Origin: an uncultured Clostridium sp.
GTDB lineage: Bacteria; Bacillota; Clostridia; Lachnospirales; Lachnospiraceae
Reading direction: 5' to 3'
Assembly (NCBI GenBank): GCA_900544905.1
Contig: UQXF01000026.1
Location: 1-31,407, forward strand
Length of the DNA stretch: 31,407 bases
The stretch's first letter is position 1, and each line of letters begins with the position of its first letter. Below the pieces are notes generated by a model. It worked only from the letters and a program-made list of their open reading frames with translations. It ran no database searches and was not told the origin of the DNA. The position numbers and the translations under genes are program-made. Shown here piece after piece: positions 22,878 through 31,019 of this stretch.

Positions 22878-23258
22878 TTAAACAGATTCTTCCTCTGTAC
22901 CAGTCTGTCTGTTCATGACATCATCAATCTTCTTTGACATGTTAATTGCATATTCAATAGACTGGTCAATATAGAAGGTAATCTCCGGTGTATTTCTTAA
23001 GTTAATGCTTCTTGCCAGCTCTCTGCGGATATAGCCCGTGGCACTCTGCAGTCCAGCCAGCGTATCCGCCTGTGCCTGCTCATCTCCCAAGACGGAAATG
23101 TAAGCCTTACATTCCTTCAAATCCGGTGTCACCATAACCTGGGTTACCGAGGTCATCTCATGGATTCTTGGGTCCTTGATTTCCCTGCTGATAATCCTGG
23201 ATAACTCCTTTTGAACCTCCCCATTGATACGCGTATTTTTTATACTTGTACGTTTCAT
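22878..23258 (-). CDS. rbfA: 30S ribosome-binding factor RbfA
   Basis: KH-type cold-shock associated factor for 16S rRNA 5' end maturation. 126 residues, with NGEVQKELSRIISREIKDPRI near the N-terminus, TPDLKECKAYISVLG in the middle and LRNTPEITFYIDQSIEYA in the C-terminal half, all typical. AGAGGA precedes ATG at 23258. It follows infB by 31 bases in the conserved infB-rbfA-truB order; ylxP, which lies between infB and rbfA in B. subtilis, is absent. Confidence 0.97.
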   Translation of the reverse strand: MKRTSIKNTRINGEVQKELSRIISREIKDPRIHEMTSVTQVMVTPDLKECKAYISVLGDEQAQADTLAGLQSATGYIRRELARSINLRNTPEITFYIDQSIEYAINMSKKIDDVMNRQTGTEEESV

Positions 23259-23289
23259 ATAAATCCTCTTTTTTCTAAAATTTTATAAA

Positions 23290-25908
23290 TTATCGCGGTA
23301 CTTCCACCATTTCATAGGCTTCAATCTGGTCATCCTCCTTGAGGTCATTAAAGTTCTCAAGAACAATACCACACTCAAAGCCATTTTTAACTTCCTTTAC
23401 ATCATCCTTAAAGCGTTTCAAAGATGCCAGAGCTCCCTCATAAATCTGCTCGCCATCACGGGTAACACGCACAGATGATGAACGTCTGATTACGCCATCC
23501 AGCACAAAGGAACCTGCAATGGTGCCGACGCCGGACGCCTTAAATGTCTGGCGGACCACTAAGTGGCCGGTTACCTGCTCCTCAAAGATTGGGTCAAGCA
23601 TACCCTTCATGGCAGCCTCAATGTCTTCAATGGCGTTGTAGATAACCTTATATAATCTTAAATCTACCTTTTCTCTTTCGGCAACATCCTTTGCCTGTAC
23701 ATCCGGACGCACATTAAAGCCGATGATAATTGCATTGGATGCAGACGCCAGAATAACATCTGACTCATTGATTGCACCGACACCGGCATGTATCACCTTG
23801 ATGACAACCTCTTCATTGGAAAGCTTCAGCAGACTCTGCTTCACCGCTTCTACAGAGCCCTGTACATCTGCCTTTACTACCAGATTCAATTCCTTTACAT
23901 TGCCAGCCTGAATCTGTGAAAATAAATCATCCAGTGACATTTTTGCCTTTGTCTCTGCCAGAAGCTTTTCCTTATCACAGGCGATATAAGTCTCTGCCAT
24001 GGAACGGGCTTCCTTCTCATTTTTGGTAGCCACAAAGATTTCACCTGCAGCAGGAACCCCATTTAATCCAAGAATTTCCACCGGCTGTGACGGTCCGGCT
24101 TCCTTCACATTCTGTCCCTTATCATTTAACATGGCACGGACCCTTCCGAAGGAACTTCCAACAGCAATGGAGTCTCCGATTTTCAGGGTACCCTTCTGTA
24201 CCAGTACCGTTGCAACCGGTCCCCGTCCTTTATCCAGTTCCGCCTCAATAACGATACCTCTCGCCTTACGGTTCGGATTTGCTTTTAATTCCAGCACTTC
24301 AGCAGTTAACAGAATCATTTCCAGAAGATTGTCAAGACCTTCCTTCGTGTGTGCAGAAACCGGACAAAATACTGTAGAACCGCCCCAGTCCTCTGCAATC
24401 AATTCATATTCCACAAGCTCCTGCTTAACACGTTCCACATTAGCACTCTCTTTATCAATCTTGTTTACTGCCACAATAATCTCAATTCCAGCTGCCTTTG
24501 CATGGTTAATCGCCTCAACCGTCTGCGGCATAACACCATCATCTGCTGCCACCACCAAAATTGCAATATCCGTAGACTGCGCTCCACGCATACGCATTGC
24601 AGTAAATGCCTCATGTCCTGGAGTGTCTAAGAAAGTAATCTGCTGACCGTTTACATCCACTGTATACGCACCAATGTGCTGGGTGATTCCGCCAGCCTCA
24701 CCAGCGGTAACGGAAGTCTCACGAATTGCATCCAGAAGAGAAGTCTTACCATGGTCAACATGACCCATAACGCAGACTACCGGCGGACGCTCACTCATTA
24801 ATGACTCATCCTCTTCTTCTTCCTTTAACATCTCTTCTATAACATCTACCTTAACCTCTTCCTCTGCAATACAGTTATACTCCAGCGCAATCTCTGCAGC
24901 CTTCTCAAAGTCAAGGTCTGTATTTACGGTAACCATTTCACCGGCTAAGAATAATTTCTTTATCAGCTGGGAAACCGGTGTTTTCACTTTATCCGCTAAT
25001 TCCTGAACCGTTAATACCTCCGGCAACTCAATGGTGCGGATTACCGGTTCTTCCGGCTCCTTCGGTTTTTGCTTGGTAACCGGTCTTTTCACCGGCTTTG
25101 TTCCCTTTACGGTAAAATGCTCATCCTTCTTACGGTTTTTCTTTCTGCTGTCGCCATCCTCATACAGAGAGCTTTTATCTCTTTCCTTTTTATCCTTATG
25201 ACGGTCCATTCTGTCACGGTCCATAGATGCCCTGTCCATCGGTGCAGGAATTGAAATTTTCTCTTCCCTTCTTCCGCCGCGGCTGCCGCCAAAATCTCTG
25301 CGCTCTCCCTGGGAACGGTTATTTCTGTCGCCCTGGGAACGGTTTCCGTTAAAGTCTCTTCTGTCTCCCTGCGGGCGGTTATTCCTGTCTCCCTGCGGAC
25401 GGTTTCCGTTAAAGTCTCTTCTATCCCCCTGCGGGCGGTTATTTCTGTCGCCCTGCGGACGGTTTCCGTTAAAGTCTCTTCTATCTCTCTGGGGACGGTT
25501 ATTTCTGTCTCCCTGCGGACGGTTTCCGTTAAAGTCCCTGCGCTCACCCTGGGGACGGTTATTCCGGTCGCCCTGTGGGCGGTTACCATTAAAATCCCGG
25601 CGTTCTCCCTGGGGTCTGCCATGTCCATCCTCCTGTGAGCGTACAGGCTGCTGCTTTGCAGGAGCCATATTCTGTGTACCTGCCGCCTCTCCCTCCGGTT
25701 TTCTGGCAGCCGGTGTGGCTGGTTTTTCCTCTGCCTTCTTAACAGGCGGCTTTCCTGAAAAACGCTCCTTCACCTTCTGGGCATCCTCGTCTGTTACAGA
25801 GCTCATATGATTCTTTACTTCAATGCCATTTTTCTTTAAAACTTCAATTATTTCTTTGCTGTCTTTATTTAAGCTTTTTGCTAATTCATATACTCTAATC
25901 TTTGCCAA
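23290..25908 (-). CDS. infB: Translation initiation factor IF-2
   Basis: GTPase that brings fMet-tRNA to the 30S subunit. 872 residues, longer than B. subtilis IF2 (716) because of the N-terminal region. Domains: N-terminal IF2_N fold (RVYELAKSLNKDSKEIIEVL, 5-24); a disordered basic repeat region (about 98-209); a second IF2_N-like segment (about 297-348); the G domain with GHVDHGKT (382-389), DTPGHEAF (428-435) and NKID (482-485); then domains II to IV. The start codon is TTG at 25908, placed 8 bases after GGAGG and directly after the ylxQ stop. The non-AUG start may hold synthesis down. Confidence 0.97.
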   Translation of the reverse strand: MAKIRVYELAKSLNKDSKEIIEVLKKNGIEVKNHMSSVTDEDAQKVKERFSGKPPVKKAEEKPATPAARKPEGEAAGTQNMAPAKQQPVRSQEDGHGRPQGERRDFNGNRPQGDRNNRPQGERRDFNGNRPQGDRNNRPQRDRRDFNGNRPQGDRNNRPQGDRRDFNGNRPQGDRNNRPQGDRRDFNGNRSQGDRNNRSQGERRDFGGSRGGRREEKISIPAPMDRASMDRDRMDRHKDKKERDKSSLYEDGDSRKKNRKKDEHFTVKGTKPVKRPVTKQKPKEPEEPVIRTIELPEVLTVQELADKVKTPVSQLIKKLFLAGEMVTVNTDLDFEKAAEIALEYNCIAEEEVKVDVIEEMLKEEEEDESLMSERPPVVCVMGHVDHGKTSLLDAIRETSVTAGEAGGITQHIGAYTVDVNGQQITFLDTPGHEAFTAMRMRGAQSTDIAILVVAADDGVMPQTVEAINHAKAAGIEIIVAVNKIDKESANVERVKQELVEYELIAEDWGGSTVFCPVSAHTKEGLDNLLEMILLTAEVLELKANPNRKARGIVIEAELDKGRGPVATVLVQKGTLKIGDSIAVGSSFGRVRAMLNDKGQNVKEAGPSQPVEILGLNGVPAAGEIFVATKNEKEARSMAETYIACDKEKLLAETKAKMSLDDLFSQIQAGNVKELNLVVKADVQGSVEAVKQSLLKLSNEEVVIKVIHAGVGAINESDVILASASNAIIIGFNVRPDVQAKDVAEREKVDLRLYKVIYNAIEDIEAAMKGMLDPIFEEQVTGHLVVRQTFKASGVGTIAGSFVLDGVIRRSSSVRVTRDGEQIYEGALASLKRFKDDVKEVKNGFECGIVLENFNDLKEDDQIEAYEMVEVPR
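25285..25617 (-). repeat. 60-bp coding tandem repeat inside infB (20-residue unit)
   Basis: Five consecutive 20-residue units (residues 103-202) of the form R-R-D-F-N-G-N-R-P-Q-G-D-R-N-N-R-P-Q-G-D/E, plus partial units on both sides, are visible in protein and DNA. Copies differ mainly at E/D and at P to S in the last unit, and by scattered silent third-position changes. Five Arg against three acidic residues per unit make this a basic, Gly/Asn-rich disordered segment, similar to RNA-binding RG-type linkers. Confidence 0.9.
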
Positions 25909-26235
25909 TTATTGCACCTCCAAATTATTGAAACTATCAATCTGTTTTTCAACCGCCCTTGCAAGTCCCGCATCCAGCACTGCCAATGATGCCCGAAATT
26001 CCTTGCCACAGGCAGCTCCAAGCGAGTTTTTATCCGAAAACTCCCGCATAGCCACTTGATAATACTTACACATATTCCAAAATTTCTTTTTTGTGTTATC
26101 CGATGCATCCTCCGCTACAATCACAAGATAGGCTTTCCCCTCTTTTACTGCTTTTTCCGTAGAAAACTCACCGGTTGCTGTTTTACCCGCTTTTGTAGCC
26201 AGCCCCAGCATAGACAACGCTTTATTCTTGTTCAA
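25909..26235 (-). CDS. ylxQ: L7Ae/L30e family K-turn-binding-like protein YlxQ
   Basis: 108-residue member of the L7Ae/L30e/S12e/Gadd45 superfamily, with LGLATKAGKTATGEFSTEKAVKEGKAYLVIVAEDASDNTKKK as the typical N-terminal core. Relatives bind kink-turn RNA; the B. subtilis YlxQ role is not settled. Its start overlaps the end of rnpM by 14 bases, and its stop abuts the TTG of infB, whose ribosome-binding site lies inside its last codons, so it is tightly coupled to both. Confidence 0.93.
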   Translation of the reverse strand: MNKNKALSMLGLATKAGKTATGEFSTEKAVKEGKAYLVIVAEDASDNTKKKFWNMCKYYQVAMREFSDKNSLGAACGKEFRASLAVLDAGLARAVEKQIDSFNNLEVQ

Positions 26236-26494
26236 TGCCTGCCAACTCCTTTTCTAAATCATCATATATATCTGAACTGATAGACATTTTAAAGGCTCTC
26301 TCCAAAGCTTTGGATTTGACGGCAAATGCAAAGCACTCTCTGTTAACATGTAAATATGCCCCTCTGCCATTTTCTTTTCCCGTCGAATCCAATTTAATCT
26401 CATTGTCCTTTGTCTTAATTATGCGAAGCATATCCTTTTTTGCTATCATCTCACCACAACCAATACATTTACGAAGCGGTGTTTTCTTTGCCAT
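26222..26494 (-). CDS. rnpM: RNase P modulator RnpM (YlxR)
   Basis: Small basic protein of the YlxR family, recently linked with modulation of RNase P RNA in B. subtilis. 90 residues. The family signature PLRKCIGCGEMIAKKDMLRI and GRGAYLHVNRECFAFA are present, including the C-x-x-C pair. Start candidates are GTG 26503 and ATG 26494; AGGAT lies about 10 bases before ATG, which is used. Position nusA-ylxR-ylxQ-infB is conserved across Firmicutes. Confidence 0.95.
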   Translation of the reverse strand: MAKKTPLRKCIGCGEMIAKKDMLRIIKTKDNEIKLDSTGKENGRGAYLHVNRECFAFAVKSKALERAFKMSISSDIYDDLEKELAGIEQE

Positions 26495-26577
26495 TCCTAT
26501 CACATCCTATCCGTTTCAACCCTTTAGGTTATTATAAAAGCTTACGCCATATGTCCTGAATCTATGCCAGAAATCCG

Positions 26578-27816
26578 CTATTCCTCATCTTCATATTTAT
26601 CAGAATACTCATCCTCTCCATCATAGACAGCCTCTTCCTCATATTCTTCTGCATAGTCGCCATTTTCGTCATACTCATCTGCATACTCATCATTTCCGTC
26701 ATATTCCTCTGCATAATTCCCATTCCCGTCATATTCATCGGAATATTCGTCATACTCATCATAGTCGTCATAGCCATATGCCTCTCTGGCCTGGGACTCA
26801 CTCTTGATATCAATTTTATATCCGGTAAGACGTGCAGCCAGTCGTGCATTCTGCCCCTCTTTGCCGATTGCCAGTGACAGCTGGTAATCCGGAACCACAA
26901 CCCGGGCACTCTTTTCTTCCTCATTTACATCAACCGATACTACTTTGGAAGGACTTAAGGAATTTTCAATAAAGATAGCCGGGTTCTCACTCCAGGTAAT
27001 AATATCTATTTTTTCACCCTTCAAGTCATCCACGATTGCATTGACACGGTTTCCGTTCATACCAACACATGCCCCAACCGGGTCAACATTCGAATCATTT
27101 GACCACACTGCAATCTTGGAACGGGAGCCTGCTTCCCTGGAAATGGACTTAATCTCCACTGTTCCGTCTGCCACCTCTGTTACCTCTTTCTCAAACAGGC
27201 GTTTTACAAGCTCCGGGTGTGTACGGGATACAATCACCTTTGGCCCCTTGTTGGTCTCCTTGACCTCTACAATATATAATTTAATCCGGTCTGTCGGTCT
27301 GTAATGCTCCGATTTAATCTGCTCATTTTCCATAAGCAGCGCATCCATCTTATCATCAAGGCTGACGGAAATGTTCTTACCCACATAACGCTGTACAACA
27401 CCTGTTACCACATCCTTTTCCTTACAGTAGAAGTGCTCATATAAAGCCTTCTTCTCCTCTTCCTTAATGGTCTGGACGATAACGCTTCTTGCCTGCTGTG
27501 CTGCAATACGTCCAAAATTCTTTGGCGTAATCTCCACATTTACAATATCCCCCACTGCATGTTTGGAGCTAATCATAAGCGCCTTTTCCAGAGAAATTTC
27601 CGTTGCATCATCTGTCACTTCCTCTACCACGGTTTTAGCCGCATGCACCTCAATGGCTCCGGTTTCACGGTCCATATTCACCGTAATATTGTCACTTTTT
27701 CCAAAATCCTTTTTACATGCATCCAACAATGATTTCTCAATTGCTTCAATAATTACTTCTCTTGAAATTCCTTTCTCCTTTTCAATCTGCTCTAACGCAA
27801 GCATTAATTCTGACAT
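26578..27816 (-). CDS. nusA: Transcription termination/antitermination protein NusA
   Basis: RNA polymerase elongation factor that promotes pausing, hairpin termination and antitermination. 412 residues: N-terminal polymerase-binding domain (1-125), S1 domain (about 132-200; VVTGVVQRYVGKNISVSL), KH1 and KH2 (about 205-345; DPVGACVGMNGNRVNAI and LAIGKEGQNARLAARLTG). The last 63 residues (350-412) are an acidic, Tyr-rich tail of approximate 10-residue repeats, beyond the end of a typical Firmicutes NusA of about 370 residues. AAAGGAGG lies 10 bases before ATG at 27816. Second gene of the rimP-nusA operon. Confidence 0.97.
   Translation of the reverse strand: MSELMLALEQIEKEKGISREVIIEAIEKSLLDACKKDFGKSDNITVNMDRETGAIEVHAAKTVVEEVTDDATEISLEKALMISSKHAVGDIVNVEITPKNFGRIAAQQARSVIVQTIKEEEKKALYEHFYCKEKDVVTGVVQRYVGKNISVSLDDKMDALLMENEQIKSEHYRPTDRIKLYIVEVKETNKGPKVIVSRTHPELVKRLFEKEVTEVADGTVEIKSISREAGSRSKIAVWSNDSNVDPVGACVGMNGNRVNAIVDDLKGEKIDIITWSENPAIFIENSLSPSKVVSVDVNEEEKSARVVVPDYQLSLAIGKEGQNARLAARLTGYKIDIKSESQAREAYGYDDYDEYDEYSDEYDGNGNYAEEYDGNDEYADEYDENGDYAEEYEEEAVYDGEDEYSDKYEDEE
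26581..26769 (-). repeat. Acidic Tyr-rich repeat tail of NusA (10-residue period)
   Basis: The 63 codons encode a sequence with 33 acidic residues, 13 Tyr and a single Lys. A loose period, Y-D-G/E-N-x-x-Y-A-E/D-E, is repeated about three times, with degenerate copies at both ends. In the DNA it appears as a 30-base periodic pattern. The tail is compositionally unlike the rest of the protein and presumably disordered. Confidence 0.85.
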
Positions 27817-27867
27817 TTTTCCGATTCCTCCTTTTATTTTCCTATCTTCATTTTCTTTTATGATAAA

Positions 27868-28341
27868 TTACCACTCAAATGCTAATCTTATAAGCGCTAA
27901 ATTGCCTCTTTCAATCACAAGCTCTCTGTCATCTTCCAATAAAACCGTAATTGTCTTATCGTCATATCCCTTTAATTCTGCCTCAAATTCCTTATTTTTA
28001 CTCCCGTCTAATGGTTTAAACAGTTTTATCTCCACCATTTTCCCGATATTTCTCGCAAAGTCCTTATCCTTTTTCAAGGGTCTGAGCAGTCCCGGCGAAC
28101 TCACTTCCAGAATATAAGGGTCTTTCAATTCCTTGTCATAGGCATCCAGCTTTGGATTCAGGGCACGGCTCACCTCGACACAGTCGTCAATCGTAATTCC
28201 GCCCTCCTTATCCGCATAGACACGCAGATAATAAGTAGAGCCCTCTTTCACATACTCTACATCCACCAGCTCAAAGCCACGTTCTTCTATAATGGGAAGT
28301 ACCAGCTCTTCACAGGCAGACTCAATTTGTTTCTTAGTCAT
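27868..28341 (-). CDS. rimP: Ribosome maturation factor RimP
   Basis: Needed for 30S maturation. 157 residues from ATG 28341, with the N-terminal alpha/beta domain (ELVDVEYVKEGSTYYLRVYAD, GGITIDDCVEVSRAL) and the typical DPYILEVSSPGLLRPLKKDKDF, then an SH3-like C-terminal domain. The open frame has six more codons, but AAAGGTGG lies 6 bases before 28341. It opens the nusA-infB operon, with a promoter at 28432-28460 and a strong leader hairpin at 28376-28411. Confidence 0.96.
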   Translation of the reverse strand: MTKKQIESACEELVLPIIEERGFELVDVEYVKEGSTYYLRVYADKEGGITIDDCVEVSRALNPKLDAYDKELKDPYILEVSSPGLLRPLKKDKDFARNIGKMVEIKLFKPLDGSKNKEFEAELKGYDDKTITVLLEDDRELVIERGNLALIRLAFEW

Positions 28342-28375
28342 AAATGACCACCTTTCCATATGAAATTGTAAAACA

Positions 28376-28411
28376 TGTAAAGAGAGTGGACTGTTTGCCC
28401 ACTCTCTTACA
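28376..28411 (-). promoter_or_regulatory. Strong leader hairpin before rimP-nusA operon
   Basis: On the minus strand TGTAAGAGAGTGG (28411-28399), a 9-base loop and CCACTCTCTTTACA (28389-28376), a 13-bp stem with one extra T in the 3' arm, followed by TGTTTTAC. It would form in the 5' untranslated region, 35 bases before rimP. The following T-run is short (TTTT after 2 bases). It could be a weak attenuator, which would make sense for an operon encoding NusA, or a protective structure. Confidence 0.6.
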
Positions 28412-28431
28412 AATCAATATGCTACTATGCA

Positions 28432-28460
28432 AGAATACCACTACTTTCCAAAAAATGCAA
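28432..28460 (-). promoter_or_regulatory. Candidate sigma-A promoter of rimP-nusA-infB operon
   Basis: On the minus strand TTGCAT (28460-28455), a 17-base spacer and TATTCT (28437-28432), each 4 of 6 against consensus. A second, weaker match, TTGCAT-17-TAAGAG, overlaps downstream. No convincing terminator separates scrK from this promoter; the palindrome CAGCATGCTG downstream of scrK lacks a T-run. Confidence 0.45.
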
Positions 28461-28508
28461 GTATTTTTCCAACATTTCCACAGCATGCTGCCTTTTACTG
28501 TTTTCTTT

Positions 28509-29468
28509 TTATAGCTGCTGCATCTCCGATAAGGACGGATAAGACGCAATGGCACCTGGCTTCATTACGCTTTTCGCACAGTACCGGTTGGAAAACTGCA
28601 GCATTTTCTCCAGTGTCTCCTTTGACAAGTCATCAATCCTTTTATTTCCCGCCAGTGCTCTTTCCAGATTAAACAGAAAAGAACCGATAAATGCGTCCCC
28701 TGCTCCGGTGGTATCAAAAGCCTTGACTTTTACGCCATCCGCATGGGCTGTCTCGTTTTTTGTATATGCCTCTGCTCCATCTGCCCCCTTTGTGTAGAGC
28801 ACAAGGGAAACATTTCCCACAAACAGGCTTTTGACTGCCTCGCTCTCATCCGTAATACCGGTAATAAATTCCAGCTCCTCATCAGAGACCTTCAAAACAT
28901 GCGCATATGGAAGAAATTCCAATACCGCCTGTTTCAGCTTCTCCTCCGACTCCCATAAATTAAAACGTAAATTCGGGTCAAAGCTTATGATATTCCCTGC
29001 TTCTAACGCATATTCAATTACTCTTTTATGCGCCTGTTTCATCGGCGTATCTCCCAGGGAAACCGAGCAAAAATGCAGGGCAAAGGAATCCGTAAACCAC
29101 TCCTTTTTAATAGAAGCGCTGTCTAACAGCATGTCTGCGCTGGGATTGCGGTAAAAGGAAAATTCCCGGTTGCCATCCTCCATCAGCGCCACAAATGCCA
29201 GGGCTGTATTCGCCTCTGAGGTGCGGCTGATATATTCCGTACCAATATTAAATTTTGTAAAATTGTCAATAATTTTGTCCCCGAAGGGGTCATTACCAAG
29301 CTGCGTCACCATATAAGACTCGCCGCCAAGCTTGGAAAACGCACCGCATACATTGGCTGGCGCACCTCCCACAATAGGAGAAAAAGCAGCCACGTCCTTA
29401 ATCATCTTACCGCTTTCTGCCGGTATCATATCAATTAATGCTTCACCAATTCCTATCAGTTTTCCCAT
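28509..29468 (-). CDS. scrK: Fructokinase (PfkB/ribokinase family)
   Basis: Phosphorylates fructose released from sucrose-6-phosphate to fructose-6-phosphate. 319 residues with PfkB signature 1 near VGGAPANVCGAFSKLGG (33-49), the substrate-binding GNDPFG, and signature 2 DTTGAGDAF (252-260) with catalytic base D258. Located 31 bases after scrB, with GGAGG 6 bases before ATG, in a sucrose operon order (PTS-scrB-scrK). The PfkB family is broad, so specificity for fructose rests on the neighbourhood and on overall likeness to ScrK. Confidence 0.93.
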   Translation of the reverse strand: MGKLIGIGEALIDMIPAESGKMIKDVAAFSPIVGGAPANVCGAFSKLGGESYMVTQLGNDPFGDKIIDNFTKFNIGTEYISRTSEANTALAFVALMEDGNREFSFYRNPSADMLLDSASIKKEWFTDSFALHFCSVSLGDTPMKQAHKRVIEYALEAGNIISFDPNLRFNLWESEEKLKQAVLEFLPYAHVLKVSDEELEFITGITDESEAVKSLFVGNVSLVLYTKGADGAEAYTKNETAHADGVKVKAFDTTGAGDAFIGSFLFNLERALAGNKRIDDLSKETLEKMLQFSNRYCAKSVMKPGAIASYPSLSEMQQL

Positions 29469-29499
29469 TTTTATCCTCCATTATCTCCAACATACTATT

Positions 29500-30954
29500 T
29501 TATAATGCATCCACTGTAATCCGTCCCATAGGATAAAGTGCAATATCCGCATTGCCACAGTCAAATGCCAGCTTAGTTCCCTTTTCTCTCTTATAATAAC
29601 GGGTTGTAAATACCACTTCCCCGTCATTAACGTAATATTCCAATATGGAGGAATCCACAAGGATTCTCACAGAATGTACACCGGAAACCAGACATTTCCG
29701 GATATCCCTTCCGCATCCGGTCTCCTCTGTAAGGGTAAGTGCCAGATAGCTTCCATTATAAGAGAATTTTACACCCTCTGCAATTGTTATTGCAAATTTT
29801 TCCGGTAATCCATTACACTCAATATCCCAATATTCTGAATCCAGCTCCATCACTGCATTACCACCGCATATCTGCCTTTCACCCCGGAGTGCTGTAATTT
29901 CGCTGACCGGCTGCTGATAAACCTTTGTAACGCCTGTATGTTCATCTGTTCTGATTGCCAGTCTTCTCGGAACCGTAAAACAGTGCTGCCAGTTTTCTGC
30001 TTCCACTTCCCGGTTAAAGTATTCTGCATCCGGCACTCCTGCCCATCCAATCAGAATACGTCTGCCCTTCGCATCCAAAAAAGTCTGGGGTGCATAAAAA
30101 TCAAAGCCCATATCCCATTCATAAAACCTGCTCTCGTCAAACACCACATCCTCTGTTACCGGATTATAATCTGACACAAAATAGCCGGACTGATATATAT
30201 TCTGATACATAAACTCCCTTTTTTCAAGTCCCTGGGGCGAAAATGACAGGATATATTTATCATTCAGGCAAAACAAATCCGGACACTCCCACATATATGC
30301 AAAATGCTCCTTTGCTGCCAGCTCCTTAAGCAGAGACCAATTTAGCAAATCCGCAGAGGTATAGAGAAGGATTCTTCCCTCATCCTCTCTGGTTCTTCCC
30401 CCAAGCACCATGTAATACATTCCATTTTCCTGCCACACCTTAGGGTCTCTGATATGGCAGCTGTAATGCTCCGGATAATCATCGGTATTAATTACCACCT
30501 GCTTGGGACTAAAATGGATTCCATCCCTGCTCTCTACCAGAACCGTATCCGCCCTTCTGCCGGAAGTGGTAAAATCATGTTCACCGGATAATTTTGCATT
30601 TCCTGTATAAAAAATATGCATTCCGTTATCATCCACATATGTACTTCCCGAATAGACACCATCCCTGTCAAAGGACGCATCCGGAACAAACGGGGCACCA
30701 GCATATGTTATATGGCAGAAATCCTTCGTCATATAATGTCCCCACACCTTCATTCCGCCCCTCGCATCCAATGGAGAGTACTGAAAAAACAGATGATAGG
30801 TATCTCCAAGCTGGCATAATCCGTTGGGGTCATTGAGCCAGCCCGTTGGCGGCATAATATGAAACCCTAATCTGTAATGGCAGTTCTCATCAGATACTGC
30901 CTCGCTTTCCGCCTTTTTAATCAAATTTTGAATTCTTTCATATTCCCGATTCAT
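29500..30954 (-). CDS. scrB: Sucrose-6-phosphate hydrolase (GH32)
   Basis: Glycoside hydrolase family 32 enzyme cleaving sucrose-6-phosphate to glucose-6-phosphate and fructose. 484 residues: five-bladed beta-propeller with the nucleophile D42 in GWLNDPNG, transition-state stabiliser D170 in IRDPKVW and acid/base E223 in WECPDLF, then a C-terminal beta-sandwich (about 345-484). No signal peptide, so it is intracellular, as suits a PTS-imported phosphorylated sugar. GGAGG lies 8 bases before ATG 30954. The ATG overlaps (ATGA) the end of an out-of-frame remnant of the upstream PTS gene. Confidence 0.95.
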   Translation of the reverse strand: MNREYERIQNLIKKAESEAVSDENCHYRLGFHIMPPTGWLNDPNGLCQLGDTYHLFFQYSPLDARGGMKVWGHYMTKDFCHITYAGAPFVPDASFDRDGVYSGSTYVDDNGMHIFYTGNAKLSGEHDFTTSGRRADTVLVESRDGIHFSPKQVVINTDDYPEHYSCHIRDPKVWQENGMYYMVLGGRTREDEGRILLYTSADLLNWSLLKELAAKEHFAYMWECPDLFCLNDKYILSFSPQGLEKREFMYQNIYQSGYFVSDYNPVTEDVVFDESRFYEWDMGFDFYAPQTFLDAKGRRILIGWAGVPDAEYFNREVEAENWQHCFTVPRRLAIRTDEHTGVTKVYQQPVSEITALRGERQICGGNAVMELDSEYWDIECNGLPEKFAITIAEGVKFSYNGSYLALTLTEETGCGRDIRKCLVSGVHSVRILVDSSILEYYVNDGEVVFTTRYYKREKGTKLAFDCGNADIALYPMGRITVDAL

Positions 30955-31019
30955 ATCGCATCCTCCAGTCCGCTGCCCAATTTACAGGCATCTATCTTCA
31001 CAATACCATCTTTATTTTC
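30951..31019 (-). pseudogene. Out-of-frame remnant, probably the original 3' end of the PTS gene
   Basis: In the frame shifted relative to the EIIB reading frame, 22 codons beginning ENKDGIVKIDACKLG and ending LEDAI run to a TGA that overlaps the scrB start as ATGA. That overlap is the usual sign of translational coupling between adjacent operon genes, and the stretch looks protein-like. It suggests that the PTS gene once ended here and that its middle was deleted with a frame change. This is inference; the stretch is short. Confidence 0.4.

Noticed and set aside
23999..24646. 215-codon plus-strand open frame antisense to infB
   Set aside because: Lies opposite the conserved G domain region of IF2; Ser/Thr-rich composition is typical of antisense translation of such genes.
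25107..25628. Regular 60-bp repeats that could suggest a CRISPR array or an alternative gene in another frame
   Set aside because: The repeats are contiguous without unique spacers and are in frame within IF2, encoding a 20-residue unit; the Thr/Glu/Arg-rich alternative frame is a repeat by-product.
27467..28117. 216-codon plus-strand open frame antisense to nusA and rimP
   Set aside because: Ser/Ile-rich shadow frame crossing two well-supported genes.
28480..28500. CAGCATGCTG palindrome downstream of scrK as a terminator
   Set aside because: Only 10 bp with no loop and no T-run; may be chance.
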